Shown: positions 12,434-24,620 of the stretch, piece by piece
Layout of the letters: every line of letters starts with the position of its first letter
Numbering within the stretch: the first letter of the stretch is position 1
Assembly: GCA_019916065.1 (NCBI GenBank)
Contig: CM034233.1
Coordinates: forward strand, 13,681,009-13,745,008
From: Vitellaria paradoxa
Taxonomy: Eukaryota > Streptophyta > Magnoliopsida > Ericales > Sapotaceae
Reading direction: 5' to 3'
Length of the DNA stretch: 64,000 nucleotides
Position numbers and translations under genes: made by a program
Notes under the pieces: model-generated
Told to the model about the DNA's origin: nothing
The model's input: the letters and a program-made list of their open reading frames with translations, nothing else
The model's database searches: none

Positions 12434-15174
12434 TTATCGTAGAACACAACTCTTTTCCTCAAGTAAAAACCAATTTAATTGAAAAAACACCAAGGGAATG
12501 GCACCTGTTACAAACAAGAGAAAACTACCATTTAATGATGTAATTGCACCTTTTAATTTGTAACTGCTAGAGTGGCTATCTTGTGCATCACAGGTACACC
12601 AAACATATCTATATGACTAAAAAAAGGCTTATACCACCAAAAAGATACAAAGGGGTACTGGTCAAACACAAAACAGGAAAGAAACGAAACATATATGACA
12701 TCTATACATCAAAACTACTCAAACAGCCAAAATCAACATGTTCTGCCCTGATAACCCACCTCTAAAATCTATCACGAGCAGCATGTCTCATGTAAGGATT
12801 TTATGATGTCCATAGATATGCACAACCATGCATATAGTAAGCCCGTGGAATTATCCAACAGTTGTGTATTTCATGATTGGCTTTTCAATATTATTCAAAA
12901 CGACGGCAATTATCTTCTTAACTTGTTCAAATGAAGAAAGAGCTAATAATTTACTTAAAAATATCAAAATCAATCAACTAAACTTCACACCCCTTCCCTA
13001 TTTCCAGTCCCATTTCACCTATTAACCATGATTCAAGCACAAATCATATGCACCTTTCAACTCTGCCATAGCTTAAAGGATACAACCATGAGTCTAAATT
13101 GTTATTCAAATTTGACAAATTTACCATTCTAGAACTGTGCTGGATATCGATACTGATATCCATTCCAATTTAATGGCCAACAAATAGGCTACTGTCTCCT
13201 TTCTACCAAAGTAAGTTGTAAAAATGATCTACATTTTCAATGAAAAAAACTAAGGGGGGAGCAAATCCCTACTTATTTGGAAGTGATAGATCCAAACAAC
13301 CAACCTCTGAAACACTAAATCCCCCAAAGCAAACCACAATCCATCTATAAAATTTCAAATTGAATTTCCATACTTCCATACAATCTCTCATCACGATTAT
13401 CACCTCCAAGGGTGCAAATATTGTTGCCACATTGGGCTGGATTAAACTTGGAAGTAATAGCTTCTGAAGATTCTAAGTAAGCATAGTCCTGATCCAACCT
13501 ACTCATCTATTTCCTTTTGAATCTACTACTCAACATCCAAACTCTGCCCATCAAAAATTTTTCCTGCTCCATAATCATGCTTCTAAAATTAATTTAAACT
13601 GCCTTTAGTTAGCAGTGACATAGACATTTGAGGTATACCAACAGAGCCAATGAATTGATCATTAGCTGAATTAAGGAATCTGAATAAACCATAGTACACT
13701 TCTAGGTCATTGATGAAAAAAATGCCAAACTAATCTCCACCAAGCAGCTAAGCCTACTTGCCCCACTGACAGGAAAGTGTGAATCAATAAATCACAAGAA
13801 GTAAAACACTTTGACAATATTGAAGACAATCTCCACTGCTTACGGAGTCAGAATAGAGATTATAGGTTAAATGGGGAAAAAAGGGGGAAAAAACAAGTCG
13901 TTGACCAGTGGATCCTCGCTAAATTTCTAGGCTTTCAACTATACAATAGTCGTGCTGTCAGTTGACTGAAACTACAAGAACCACATTGGACAGATATATT
14001 ACTACTTAGTGCACTCGCCTTAATGATCGGGCAAGGTTTCTTACAAAACCAACCTGTCTCTGCCAAGTGTATGAATAGAAGGGATAAATGGCAACTCATA
14101 TTAAGATATTTACTACAGAATTTAAAAAAGAAAGTCCAACACCTAAAGGTTGAGTTTCCACATTAGTTGAGTTCTTAATTAGAAATTTACACTTATTAAC
14201 TGCTCAATAAGAAATAATTGACCAATGTACACGCACGCTACCTCATTAGGAAAGCATAATTCCTCCAAGAAGAAAGACCATGATGACAAACCCTTTAGAT
14301 CCATCATTTCTGATGGCACGGTGAATCCAGTATCATAAAAGCGTACAAAAACCAAAAATGGTTCTTTCACTGACTTTCACCCCTAGGCTCAATTTTATAA
14401 ACAATTGAAAAGTTTTCAGCTTCAGTGAAGAAAATCTGCAAACGATTGAAAGTTAGCAAACAATAACCCCTCAAAGACAATTAGTCACAAACAAGAAAAA
14501 ACTACTACTTTTAAAATTAGCCAGGCATTGGAGTGGACTAAAGAAATTAAACGTCATCATTACATTTTAGTATGGGGAAGAGCAACAAATAAGCATACCC
14601 CCCCCCCCAAAAAAAAGCAATAAATAATCAATCAAAATCAAATCAGGCGAATTTAAGCTTTGACACAGAAAGAAATCAAAATAAAGAAACTTACCAATTC
14701 TGAAAAGAGAAAGCACCCAGCAAATTGTTCAATGAAATAGTAAGAACTCAAAATGAAAGCTATTTAATTTGAATTAAGTATTTAAAACTTTTAACTGATG
14801 AGAAGGCGAAGGCTTATTCCTCAAGATTCAACAGCTGGTGGAACGAATTGTTTAAATGCAAGTGCGCGAGCTATCCTCTCAAGTAAGATATTTTTTTTTT
14901 TTTCGGTTAAAAGGGGATGAATACAATCCCATGTTCAACAAACAGATCTAAAACGAAGCTTGAAAGGAAAGATCAGCTCAAACTCAAGACCATACAAAAA
15001 GTCTTAAACTCAACAGCCAATTGCACAGCATATGTTCTTAAATTCCATAAAACTACGAACTTTGAACATCAAATACAGTCGATCAAGGATCGAAGCATAA
15101 CAAAGTACTTGAAAGACGAAGTCCAAAGACAATTCAATCAAAAAAATAAAAATAATAAAAAAATAAAAACGTAC

Positions 15175-15534
15175 CTTCAAAAGATTATGAAAATGGACGC
15201 CATCTCCGCTAGGATCAAAATTCAGAGTGCAACACTAGAAATGGATTTGGGAGGGAGAGAGAAAGAGACATGGCAAGTAATTTAAGCAAGGGACGGCAGG
15301 GAAGAATAGGTGGGGGGGAGAGAGAGAAAGAGAGAGGGGAGGCAGAGAAATCTAATGGATTACGGCAAAAGGCAAGGAAGATTGAACAAGGGATCTAGGC
15401 ATCTGTGCCGTGCAAGAACCTCCAAAGCCTCGATACCTTCTCTCTCTCTTCTTTTTTTCCCTGCATTGCACGTTAACCACATGTATCCTCCCATAATTCT
15501 TTTTTTTTCCCCTCAGTCACAAGAAGAGACCCGC

Positions 15535-15569
<35 letters not shown>

Positions 15570-15900
15570 GCACCTATCTCACCTCGCCGAACGATTCAGA
15601 GCCCACCGCCGGAATTCATGGAGTTTCCGGCTAGCGACGGCGCCCTACCGGCGAGATTCCGAGCCCCGCTCGCTCCTCCCAGAAATTCTAAGAGAGAGAA
15701 ACAGATCGACTGAGTTCTTAACAAACCTAAGACAATTAGATAGGGTTGGGGTAAAAGGACCAGACGAGACCAGACCAGAACCGCTTCAACAAACACGAGA
15801 TCTCCGACGGGTTAAGATAATGAAAGAGGAGAGAGAAAAAAAAAAACACAAAAATCAAATATATACATATATAGAGAGAGAAAGAGAGATCCGCCCTAAT
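15175..15900 (-). promoter_or_regulatory. promoter and 5' leader of the MEI2-like gene
   Basis: Read on the minus strand, a TATA-like TATATATGTATATAT (about 15876-15862) is followed by pyrimidine-rich leader sequence, a (CT/GA)n microsatellite (about 15538-15567), and a leader exon ending GAAG|GTACGT at 15175. The leader contains short upstream ORFs, for example an ATG 19 codons before a stop and an ATGGCGTCC frame of 8 codons next to the donor. The start site is an estimate. The long plus-strand open frame across this region (15310-15927) is low-complexity and not taken as a gene. Confidence 0.5.
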
Positions 15901-18049
15901 ACGTTTTGTGGTCTCCCTCCGGCCTAAAATAAGACACCTTTTTTATATTTCCCATTCTTTTTCTCTTCTCTTCTCTGCTATATATATTCTCCAGCCCGGG
16001 ACACGCTGGCAAATCGAGCCGGCTAGTTTAACATTTATTTGTAATGGAGTGAAATGACGAAATCAAACCTGTTATTACTTTAAGTGGATAGGGATAGAAA
16101 ACTAATGCTACCCTTGGACCAAATTCTTACACATTTATGTTTATACTATGTTAATTTGTGCGAAAGACTAACATCTTTTATTCAAAATCATCACCGTCGT
16201 AAAAATAACATCACTTCTACTTATTTCTTTTTTTTAATGGTTAAAACGACTTCGTTCTTACAACTACAGGTTCATTTGGTGCACTAACATTTAATAAAAA
16301 TCTCTATAAAATATTACACATTTTCGTCTTTTTAAAATTTAAAAAATGTTTAATATCTTTCTAAAAAAAATTAATAACTAGAATTCGGTTAATCAAATAG
16401 TAAAAATTTTTTCGTCATTCTCATCATGGACTCCTAAACTACCAAATGACACCCACTTTGACTTTTTTTGTAGCGTTTTTAAAACCGTCTAAACAAATTG
16501 TATAAACCGTTCTAACGGAATCGCGTGGATAACTTTCGTCCAAACAGTTTCTATAATCCGTTTAGTGTAAAAAAATATAATTGCTTAAAATTTTGAATCT
16601 GTCGGAACAGAAATCTAATCTATTAGAACGAAATTTCATTATTCATATCAAAAAAATACAGTTTGAGTGGTGTATATCAAATATCAAACATTTTTCTAAA
16701 TCATATTTTATCTCATTTTTTATAATTGTTTAGAACTACAAACGTAGCGTATAATGATTTTGAAGACATACGTTAAGGTCTTAGACCCAAATGGGTCAGG
16801 ATGGTGGGTTTGGTATCATTTCCAGGCTTCTCTCTCTCTCTCTCTCTCTCGCTCTCTCTCGAGATCGAGATTGGTGGCCCCCCGGAGACAACGTGCTGCG
16901 TGCGAATTTGATAGTAAATTAGACACATATAGTGAAAAATTTTAAAGTAAAGGTTAGAGAAGTAATTGTCACTTTGATAATAACCATTGAGATAGTAAGT
17001 TTGTATTATTTATGTTTAAAATGAGAGAAGAAATATTACTTGATAATAATTATATTATATTTGAGATGTTAAAAATTTTGAAAAGATAAAAGTTAATTGT
17101 GTTTAGAATGAGAATAAATTACCAAGAATAAAAATTAATATTTAATTTTAATAAAATATTATAATCAAATAAACAATCATAATCATTGTTATTTTAATAA
17201 CAATAGTTAATTCTAATTAAAAATATATTATTAAAATATATACTTTTAAAGAATAATATTAATTATAAAAAAATATTTTTATCGTATATTAATATTACAA
17301 TAGTAATTAATTTTAATAGTGAATTATTATTTGTTAAAATTTATTTTTATTTTGATAAAATAATTTAATAAAACAAATAAATTTAGTTTATTTAAATAAA
17401 TTGTTGATTTTAATGAATTATAATAATACAATATGTGATCTAGTAAATTATTATTTATAAGAAATATTTTTCATATAGTACAAAATTTTAATAAAATAAA
17501 TTATTTTAACAAGTAATTATTTATAAACATTAATTTTAATTTGAGAAAATAAATAATTTTAATCATAAATTAATATTTCGTTAGTATTATTTTAATAAAA
17601 TAAATAAAATATTTTAATAATAAACTATTATTTATTAAATAATATTTTAATAAAATAATTTAATAATTAGTTAATTTTAGTTTTATTAGATAAATTATTA
17701 TTTTATAATATTTATTATAAATATTTATAAGATAATGTTACTTAGGAATTTACACCGAATAAAAAATGTTATAATAAAAAAAATAAAATTTTTCCATTAT
17801 CTTCCTATACCCACCTCGCCTAGAATAAAAATTTATCCCATGTTAAAATAGTTGTTAATCCAAAGTAATTATTATTTTTGTTATTCAAACTGATGTAATA
17901 AGTAGTAAAATTAATGATTTTTTATAAATTTTGATGTGACTAAATAGATAATTCAAAAATTAAAAATTTTTGAAATTCTACGAAATTTTTAAAACCCTAA
18001 ACGGGTTTCAAAATAGATGTCATAATTGCAAATAAAACTTGTGGTAGGT
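15901..18049. other. AT-rich intergenic DNA with a CT microsatellite
   Basis: No gene seen. A (CT)n run lies near 16828-16860. From about 16920 to 17800 the sequence is extremely AT-rich (runs of AATAATTTAATAAA type), of the kind seen in matrix-attachment-like or decayed repeat DNA. No terminal repeats could be paired. Confidence 0.5.
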
Positions 18050-18597
18050 AATACTTTCGGATTTTTTTTTTTGGTTTAACGCCATTTAATAAAATTATAT
18101 GATATTTATTGTCTGATTAAAAATAATTGTTGAAATACTGTTAATGAAAATGCTATTTGAAATTAAGTTTTTAAAAGATGGAAAACGCTGTTTGAAATAG
18201 CATTTTGTTTGCTAGAAAACTCAAAACGCCATTTGATTTGGCGTTTTCCTTGAAATCAGTTTTGAACTGAAAACTCTATTTCATATAGAGTTTTTTTACT
18301 TGAAAATGTCATTTCTACTGAAAACTCTGTTTCATATAGAGTTTTCTTTTCTATAACCCCGCCTACACTACTTGTTCCTCTTCTATACCCATTAACCTGA
18401 AAAAAATTGCTCAAAACACCAACATTTCATTAAATAACACATTTCAGTGAATAAACACTGATTACACTAATAAAATGTAATCATTTAAATATAATTTATC
18501 TTTATTTAACGTATTTTTATTCCTAATAATACAAATTTATCAATATTTAAGATTAATGTCTTTTTGGCTAACGTTGCAGGAATATTGCACAAGTAGT

Positions 18598-18723
18598 GGC
18601 CCCAACCACTCAAGGAATGGTCCCGACCACTCAAGGTATGGTCCCGACCATTCAAAGGGTGGTCCAGACCATCTTCTCAATGGTCCCAACCACTCAAGGG
18701 ATGGTCCGGACCATTATTTCAAA
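18598..18723 (+). repeat. 21-bp minisatellite inside the MULE, open in two frames
   Basis: Six imperfect 21-bp units (variants of CAAGGAATGGTCCCGACCACT) follow a possible acceptor AACGTTGCAG (about 18572-18581). One frame, within the open frame 18556-19014, encodes heptapeptides of type GPDHSRN. Another (18596-18829) encodes MVPTTQG. Because the unit is a multiple of 3, both frames stay open. No known protein family is recognised and coding is unproven. Confidence 0.7.
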
Positions 18724-19180
18724 CCTCCAACATATATATTTGGTAACCGCGAAATTTACTCCGGTCCGGACACCCCCCGCTCCTGGTCCGAACCATTACC
18801 ATACGCAACCCCAAAATCAGAGTTCATGATTGGCAGTTTCGGGTGGAAAAGAAGGAAGGAATTATTCTGGTTTCGGCAACAATATACTATTTTCCATATA
18901 GAAAATTCGGATTGTAATGTTTTTAATGGAAAAGGATATTTTTTCCGGACGGTGGTTTTTTGCTTTTGGAGGAAGTTTTTTTTAGATAGTTTTAGTTTTA
19001 GTTTTTCTGAATAGAGATTTTTAGAGAGGGAGAGTTTCTATACATTCAAGTTTGTGGATTGAAGTTTATGGATTGAAGTTTGCATGTTCATTTTCATGAA
19101 TTCATCTATGAAGTATGTATCTCTTCCTCAACTTTTTCATTATTTTGTTTATTTGATTTGTACAACGTTAGATTAAGAGT

Positions 19181-19652
19181 TTGTATTGATTTGGCTCATC
19201 AAAGATGGGCGGATCCAAAACTAGGGTTGAATACATTTATACGGATTCAATTTTCATTTATACAAAAACTTTTGAAAACTTATAAAATTGATCACATTCT
19301 CTGAAATCCCTGATAATTTTATAAGATTAAAACTTTCTTAATACTTTTGAAATAAATAAAAATTAATCCGAATCAAATGAGTTTTCATTGAATATTCTTA
19401 CCAATCCGTTTATCCTAAACGCGATTTCGGATTGAGGTAAACTAATTTTCAAATGGATTTTTATTGAAGATCTTTACCAGCTTATTTATCCTAAATGTGA
19501 TTTTGAGTTGAGGGACCTTTTTATTTAAATAATCTCTATTGAAAATCTTTACGGGTTGTTAATCCTAAATATGATTTTAATCCGAGGTAAACTTTGTTAT
19601 TTAACCTAAAAATTGGATCCGCCCTAATTTGTAAGCTAAATCAATACGCGTT
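19181..19652. repeat. internal inverted repeat with about 80-bp degenerate direct repeats, inside the MULE
   Basis: Near 19181-19216 the sequence GTATTGATTT...GGGCGGATCCAA is repeated in inverted form near 19612-19648 (TTGGATCCGCCC...AAATCAATAC), about 35 bp with a 12-bp perfect core. Between them lie three degenerate direct repeats around words like TTTATCCTAAA...GATTT...TTGAGG (19384-19600). It could be a nested element. I could not find a target duplication. Confidence 0.5.
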
Positions 19653-20469
19653 CATTAGACTTGTTGAAACTGAATTTAAATTATGTTTTTAGTATTTTAT
19701 TAGTTTCCAATAGTTAATTAGTTGTTATTGAATTTTTTAGTTTAAATTTGTGTTTTATTCAGTTGTTATATAAGTTTAGTTTATTAACCTTATTTTATTT
19801 TGTAAACAATCTTTCAAAACCAAATCCAACATTTAATCTTGTCGTTTAATAAATTAAAATAGTAAATTAATTAAACCGAAATAACTTAGAAAAGAATAAA
19901 CATTAGGTTCCCTGTTGATTCGACCTCGGACTCATCGAATTTAAAGCTACACCGCACACCCTTGCACTTGGGGGTTATTTAGACGCACTTTCTAATAGCG
20001 GTCAAACACATAGACAAATTAAAATAATAACAAATTTTAAATAATGTCACAAACATGTGATATTATTTAAAAGTTGTGATATTATTTCATGTTTGTGATA
20101 TTATTTAAAAATTGTTATTATTTTAATTTGTCTACATGTTTATTCGGTAAAATATGTTATTCAGTGAAATATTTGTTTATTTAGTGAAATGTGTTATTCA
20201 GTGAAATGTTGGTATTTTGAGCAACTTTCACAGGTTAATGGGTATAGGGAAAGAACAAGTGTAGAAAGAAAACTCTATATGAAACAGAGTTTTCAGTCTA
20301 ATAACGTCAAAACTCTATATAAATCAGAGTTTTCAGTTTTTGCCACAAACAAAACGTTATTTCAAATAAAGTTTTTATTAACGGTATTTTTACAAGTATT
20401 TTTTACCGGACAATAAATACCATATAATTTTATTAAATGGCTGTAGAAAAAAAAAAATCCAATACTTTC

Positions 20470-21411
20470 ACGTTGCAGTGGACAAAGAAAACAGTGCATT
20501 TTCGAATTCAAATGCCACCTGTCGCATGACTGGGACATTACCCCTGTGTAATTAACACGAAGTGGTAGCTCCTCGCTTTCCACAACGCAGTCGGGTGGGC
20601 GGAGTTCTAATTTGGATTAGGGGTACCGCCTTAACTTTGAATGCCACCTCAGAGACATAAGATGGGAGCTATTTGATTAAGGAGTATATTGGTTGATAAA
20701 AGTTTAGTTAAAAAAATATAGTAAAATTATAAAAATTTAATGTAAAAGTGATATGTGATTAAATTTAATTAAAAAAAATATATAAAAAAAGATAAAAATT
20801 AGTGAGTTTAGATTGATTTTGACTAACTAAACACGTTTTAAAATTTTGTAGTCTAATAGTGTGTTTGAATGACAAAAAAAAAAGTATAATAAAAATAAAA
20901 AAATTAATATAAACGTGATATGTGAAATTTAATTAAAAAAATGGATAAATTTTTATAATTTTTGATATTTTTTATGTACCAAACACCTTTTAAGTATGTT
21001 TATGTCCTTCTAAAATATATCTCAATTATATAAATTTAATTCAACAATCTGACCTCAATATCACCAACTTCTCCATTTTGTCTAACTTATGGATATTTTG
21101 GCCTTACACTTGCACATTCTACCTTCCCCAAGCTCTCATGAGTTTCATAATTTGTCGTACTGGTACGGGGTCCGAGTTTAAAATCAAGTACTTGGTCCAT
21201 GTATTATCCAAAAATAATAAAAACGGTGGCCACACGAGTGATGGTGGGTTTTCTGTTTTCGCACAGCGGATTTATTAGAAACAGCCTTGCGTTTGATTGG
21301 GAGAGAGAATTTGAGGATGGAATTTTTTTTTCTTTTGAAGAGGGCGTTTAGAAATTAAAAAAAAATTTAAGTTTTGGTAGTTTTTTGATTGTTTTTTTTT
21401 TTTTACACTTT
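20470..21411. other. intergenic DNA with MITE-like AT-rich segments
   Basis: No gene seen. Segments near 20690-20845 and 20868-20991 carry the TTTGG/TGTTTG...CCAAACA-type ends and AAAATTTAATTAAAAAAAT interior common to short plant MITEs, but the ends are too weak to define. A short open frame at 21078-21278 has no recognisable homology. Confidence 0.35.
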
Positions 21412-21686
21412 TTTGTGTGTTTGGTTGAACCAAGTTAAATTTTTAGTATTTTTTTAGTAACTTTTGGGTGTTTGGTAAATTTTTTACTGTAACAAAGTAA
21501 AACAGTTGTAACTTTTGGGTGTTTGGTATGTTTTTTACTGTAGCAAATCAAAAAAATTGTAATTATGGAGTGATACTTTTTACTGTAGCAAATCAAAAAA
21601 GTGACAAAATTTATGATTTTACCAAACACACAAAAACTAACTTTTGATATTTTTTTACTAATTTTTGAGTTGCCAAACACCATCTA
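21412..21686. mobile_element. MITE with internal direct repeats
   Basis: The left part (GTGTTTGG...AGTATTTTTTTAGTAAC) pairs with the reverse complement of the right part (GTGTTTGGCAACTC...TTAGTAAAAAAATAT). Inside, TTTTTTACTGTAGCAAATC-type units are repeated three times. There is no coding capacity. The superfamily is undetermined. Confidence 0.6.
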
Positions 21687-21923
21687 AATTATTTATACGG
21701 TGTTTTTTTACATTTACCGGCCCAACTTTCCATTCCCATTTTCTTTAAATAATTACAACAATTCCTATATTAAATTTGGACGACATATTCCAAATTCTAC
21801 GGTCAAACATAGCTTCAATAATATGTTGATTTTTTTTTTTTAAGGAAAAGAATCAGACTTGGTATTAACCAACAAATAATATCTTTATTTTTATTTTTAA
21901 GTTTTCATTCAGAGCATTATTAT

Positions 21924-22071
21924 GGCTTTATTTGGAGTTAGTAAAAAAAAATACAAAAATCTATGAACACTAATTACGAGATCATAAAATTTAAATTCTC
22001 TATTTACTGTACGAAACACGAGACATTAATATTTATAATTTTATACATTTTTACACAACTCTAAGTACACC
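21924..22071 (+). mobile_element. MITE family M1, full copy
   Basis: The element is about 148 bp, from GGCTTTATTTGGAG to AGTACACCC. It shares the core AATTTAAATTCTCTATTTACTGT with segments at 22985-23455, 35889-35962 and, inverted, 36978-37150. The recurrence of the same ends in the window defines the family. Confidence 0.6.
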
Positions 22072-22522
22072 CTATGTAGCGTGATGAAATTTATTAGTTT
22101 CTTTCTCACTTAAAAATATGCCATATTGAGTATATTTAAAAAAAAAAGTAAATTATGAAAGATACGGAACTTGTAATCGAAACAAAAACGTTGAAAAATA
22201 AATTTTGAAATAAACAAAAACTTGAGAATAATACTCTTAGAACTCAGTAATTTAGAGAAAACACTTATCTAAATTTGCCTATAAATTTTATATCTTTTTT
22301 AAAAAAATAACTATGAATTTATTAAAACATATCTATTATATTTATTTTTAAATAAAATTTAAACATTTCAAGGCATATATGTTTACCATTAAGACAAATG
22401 ACTCAAGGCCCCTAGGACGAGATAGGTTTGGTTAAAATTTACTTCTAAATCTTAATTAAAAATAATTTCCCTTCTCATATTTGTGACAGATTAAAAAAAT
22501 TTAGCTTTGCCGCGTGGGGTTA

Positions 22523-22886
22523 GGCCCTGTTTGGAGTAAGAAAAAATAAGATAAATTGAGATAAAATGTGATTTGAGATTAATTTTGACGTCATTTTTTT
22601 CTGAAAATTCGCAAACCGTGAGAATGGTTTTCCAAATCTGTTCCCACGAATTCAAAAAAATTCACAAAAAATAGCGACAATGATACTCGTTTGAAAGCTC
22701 TCGACACGAAGATTATGATTGTATAAAAAATTTACACATTCGGTTAATCTATTTTCAAATTTTTTATTTTTTTAGCGAAATATTAAAATTTTTTGAAATT
22801 TGTGATGGCGGGAAAAATAAGATATAAAGGGATTGTTGGAGATTCATAGAAATTTTTAAAGATTTATTTTAATGCCAAACGAGGCC
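22523..22886 (-). mobile_element. MITE family M3, copy A (PIF/Harbinger-like?)
   Basis: Ends GGCCCTGTTTGG and CCAAACGAGGCC are inverted. The left flank is TTA and the right flank TTG. The whole element is the reverse-complement relative of 38971-39330, sharing a distinctive core (TGTAAATTTTTTATACAATC, then GTGTCGA...CAAACGAGTA.CATTGTCG). No ORF. The 3-bp TTA-type flank and GGGCC-type ends suggest, but do not prove, a Tourist-like element. Confidence 0.65.
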
Positions 22887-22984
22887 TTGGAAGGTTTCTC
22901 AAGTAACGCAGGTGCTGCGTTTTACTCTTCTACCGTCTTCATATCTTTTAAATGCTAGACATCGCCAATTCTCACCTCCGTTGA

Positions 22985-23455
22985 AACTTAAAAAAATATA
23001 AGATTTTATAAATTTCTATAAATATAAATTATGAGATAATAAAATTTAAATTCTCTATTCACTGTGCAAAATATAAGATATTAAGGAATCATTTAGTTTG
23101 TTTTTCTATTTTTATTTTTTATTTTCTATTTTGAACTCATTTTTCACTTTGAACTTTTGAAAATAAGAAAAATAGTTCAAAATTTATTTGGTTACTTATG
23201 TTTTCAAAATTTGTTTTCGAAAACTGAAAATGAGTTTACATATGAAATGAAAAATAATAAAAAGTTATTTTGAGAGTTTTTAACAAAAAATAAGAAAAAT
23301 CTCAAAACCAGAAATACAAAGCATTTTCTATTCCCTCATTTTGAGGTTTTTAACACATAAAATAAAAATAGAAAATAAAAAACAAAAAATTAAATCAAAT
23401 ACCACCTATTTTTTATAATTTTATACAATTTTATATAACACTAAACACAAACTCT
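22985..23455 (+). mobile_element. MITE family M1 copy split by a second MITE (M2 copy A)
   Basis: The left part (AATTATGAGATAATAAAATT, then CTCTATTCACTGTG) and the right part (TTTTATAATTTTATACA, then ACACTAAACACAAAC) match the two halves of the M1 copy at 21924. The roughly 324-bp insert (about 23084-23407, AAGGAATCATTTAGTTTG... to ...AATCAAATACCACCT) resembles the element at 36509-36858, defining family M2. This is a nested insertion whose precise junction duplication is unclear. Confidence 0.6.
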
Positions 23456-23859
23456 GTCTTCTCTGGTTATGTGTAGGAGAAGTCTGATTTTATTTGTGCA
23501 TATAAAGACCGGGGTGGGGTTGCTTAAATTGTGAAACAATAATGAATGGCAAAGCCAAATTATACACCTAAAAGTTGGTTCATGCGGCACATGTCGGAAG
23601 ATGAACACACTATAACCCCGGCCCCTTGATAATTCCACCACAGCTCAACTCAACCTGCGGAAAAGTTCTTGCGCTCCTTGGTCATAAAAAGCCAAATCCT
23701 GCGGTTGCTATTCTCCTCCCCCACCTCGACAAGACACAAATTAATTAATAAACGCCAAACCATCTATATTCTATATTACAATATCACTCACTTGATTTGA
23801 CAGTTATATCATCAAATCAACGGCCATAACTTTGTTTTATACAACAAATGGTTGAGATT

Positions 23860-24620
23860 TTACAAACAATACCGCCTCAATTCAAAAATACCCCTCAATT
23901 CAAACATCCCGCCTTCTCCTCTTTTCCCTATTTCTTCTTCTATCCCACTCTCTCAAAACCCTCTCTCCCTCCCTGTCGTCCCACCTCTGTTCTCTCTCTC
24001 TCTCTCGGCAACAACGCGAGCATTTACTGTATGCCTCTTTCTATTTCTTTTTTTTTTTTTTTTTGCAGTTCTTTCCTTTATTGTTGCTGTGAAACTTACA
24101 TTTTATTTTGTTGTGAATTTGTGTAGCAAATTTCTTACTCTCGAGGGAGGGTGCTCTGCAGTCTGCGGTGAATTTGCTCCTTCCTCAAATTTTTTTTTTG
24201 GGTAAGTAATCCTTCTTAAAATTTTTTTGCTTTTTGCCTCTTCTGATTTTTTTTTTTTTTTTGCCGAGCAAGCGAGACTGTGTGTAGCTCTCTGAGTGAG
24301 AGAGAGAGAGCGAGAGAAAGAGAGAGAGTAGAATGAACTATACCTGACGAGAGAACTTCTGCAAAGCCCAATCACCTCCAGTGCCGCCGCTTCAACTCAA
24401 CTTACCCGGTTACCATCGCCGAAATCGAAAGCAAAGAGATCGAAATCGAAAATAAAAAATTCTATTAATTTCTTTCTGCTCGACTGCTCCAGGATATCTT
24501 CGTTGGCTCGGCGGCACCGGAGGTGAAATGTCTCTGAGACTGCTGAGAGTGAAATGTCTCTGATCGTGCACCAGAGTTGTCGATTTCCGAGGCTAGACTT
24601 TATTAGAAAATGACATCTTC
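23860..24620. other. GC/CT-rich, possibly captured host segment in Helitron copy 2
   Basis: This block has base composition unlike the rest of the Helitron. It has a pyrimidine-rich run (23935-24010), a (GA)n run (24291-24330), a CG-containing segment with a 16-base word (GTGAAATGTCTCTGA) repeated at about 24524 and 24549, and possible splice-like sites. It looks like a plant gene promoter or leader. No protein could be recognised in either strand. Capture of host sequence is inference. Confidence 0.4.

Larger units (their letters stand above)
8388..15174 (-). other. long 5'-UTR intron of the MEI2-like gene
   Basis: The intron is inferred from the 5'-leader donor (GAAG|GTACGT on the minus strand, exon end at 15175) and the acceptor CACTCAG just before the ATG exon (exon start 8388). 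Other small leader exons may exist, for example a possible donor near 14691 (AATTG|GTAAGT). The right-hand part, 12434-15174, is AT-rich single-copy-looking DNA in which I see no gene or repeat. The left-hand part carries a hAT-like element (9726-10690) and a Helitron (10738-12433). Confidence 0.55.
18059..20460. mobile_element. non-autonomous MULE with long terminal inverted repeats
   Basis: The left end GGATTTTTTTTTT and the reverse complement of the right end begin inverted repeats of roughly 300-430 bp (about 18059-18480 and 20030-20460). They share blocks such as CCATTTAATAAAATTATATG and CTATACCCATTAACCTG. A perfect 9-bp target duplication AATACTTTC flanks the element (18050-18058, 20461-20469), the hallmark of Mutator-like elements. 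No mudrA-type transposase is present. The centre holds a 21-bp minisatellite and degenerate repeats. Confidence 0.88.

Noticed and set aside
15310..15927. 205-codon plus-strand ORF
   Set aside because: Low-complexity Ser/Leu/Arg-rich frame across CT microsatellites, antisense to the MEI2-like leader. No homology and no splice logic.
23770..23771. Alternative Helitron 5' start (TCTATATTAC) at 23770
   Set aside because: Preceded by T rather than the A seen for the other two copies. The start at 23763 follows A. Not excluded, only less favoured.
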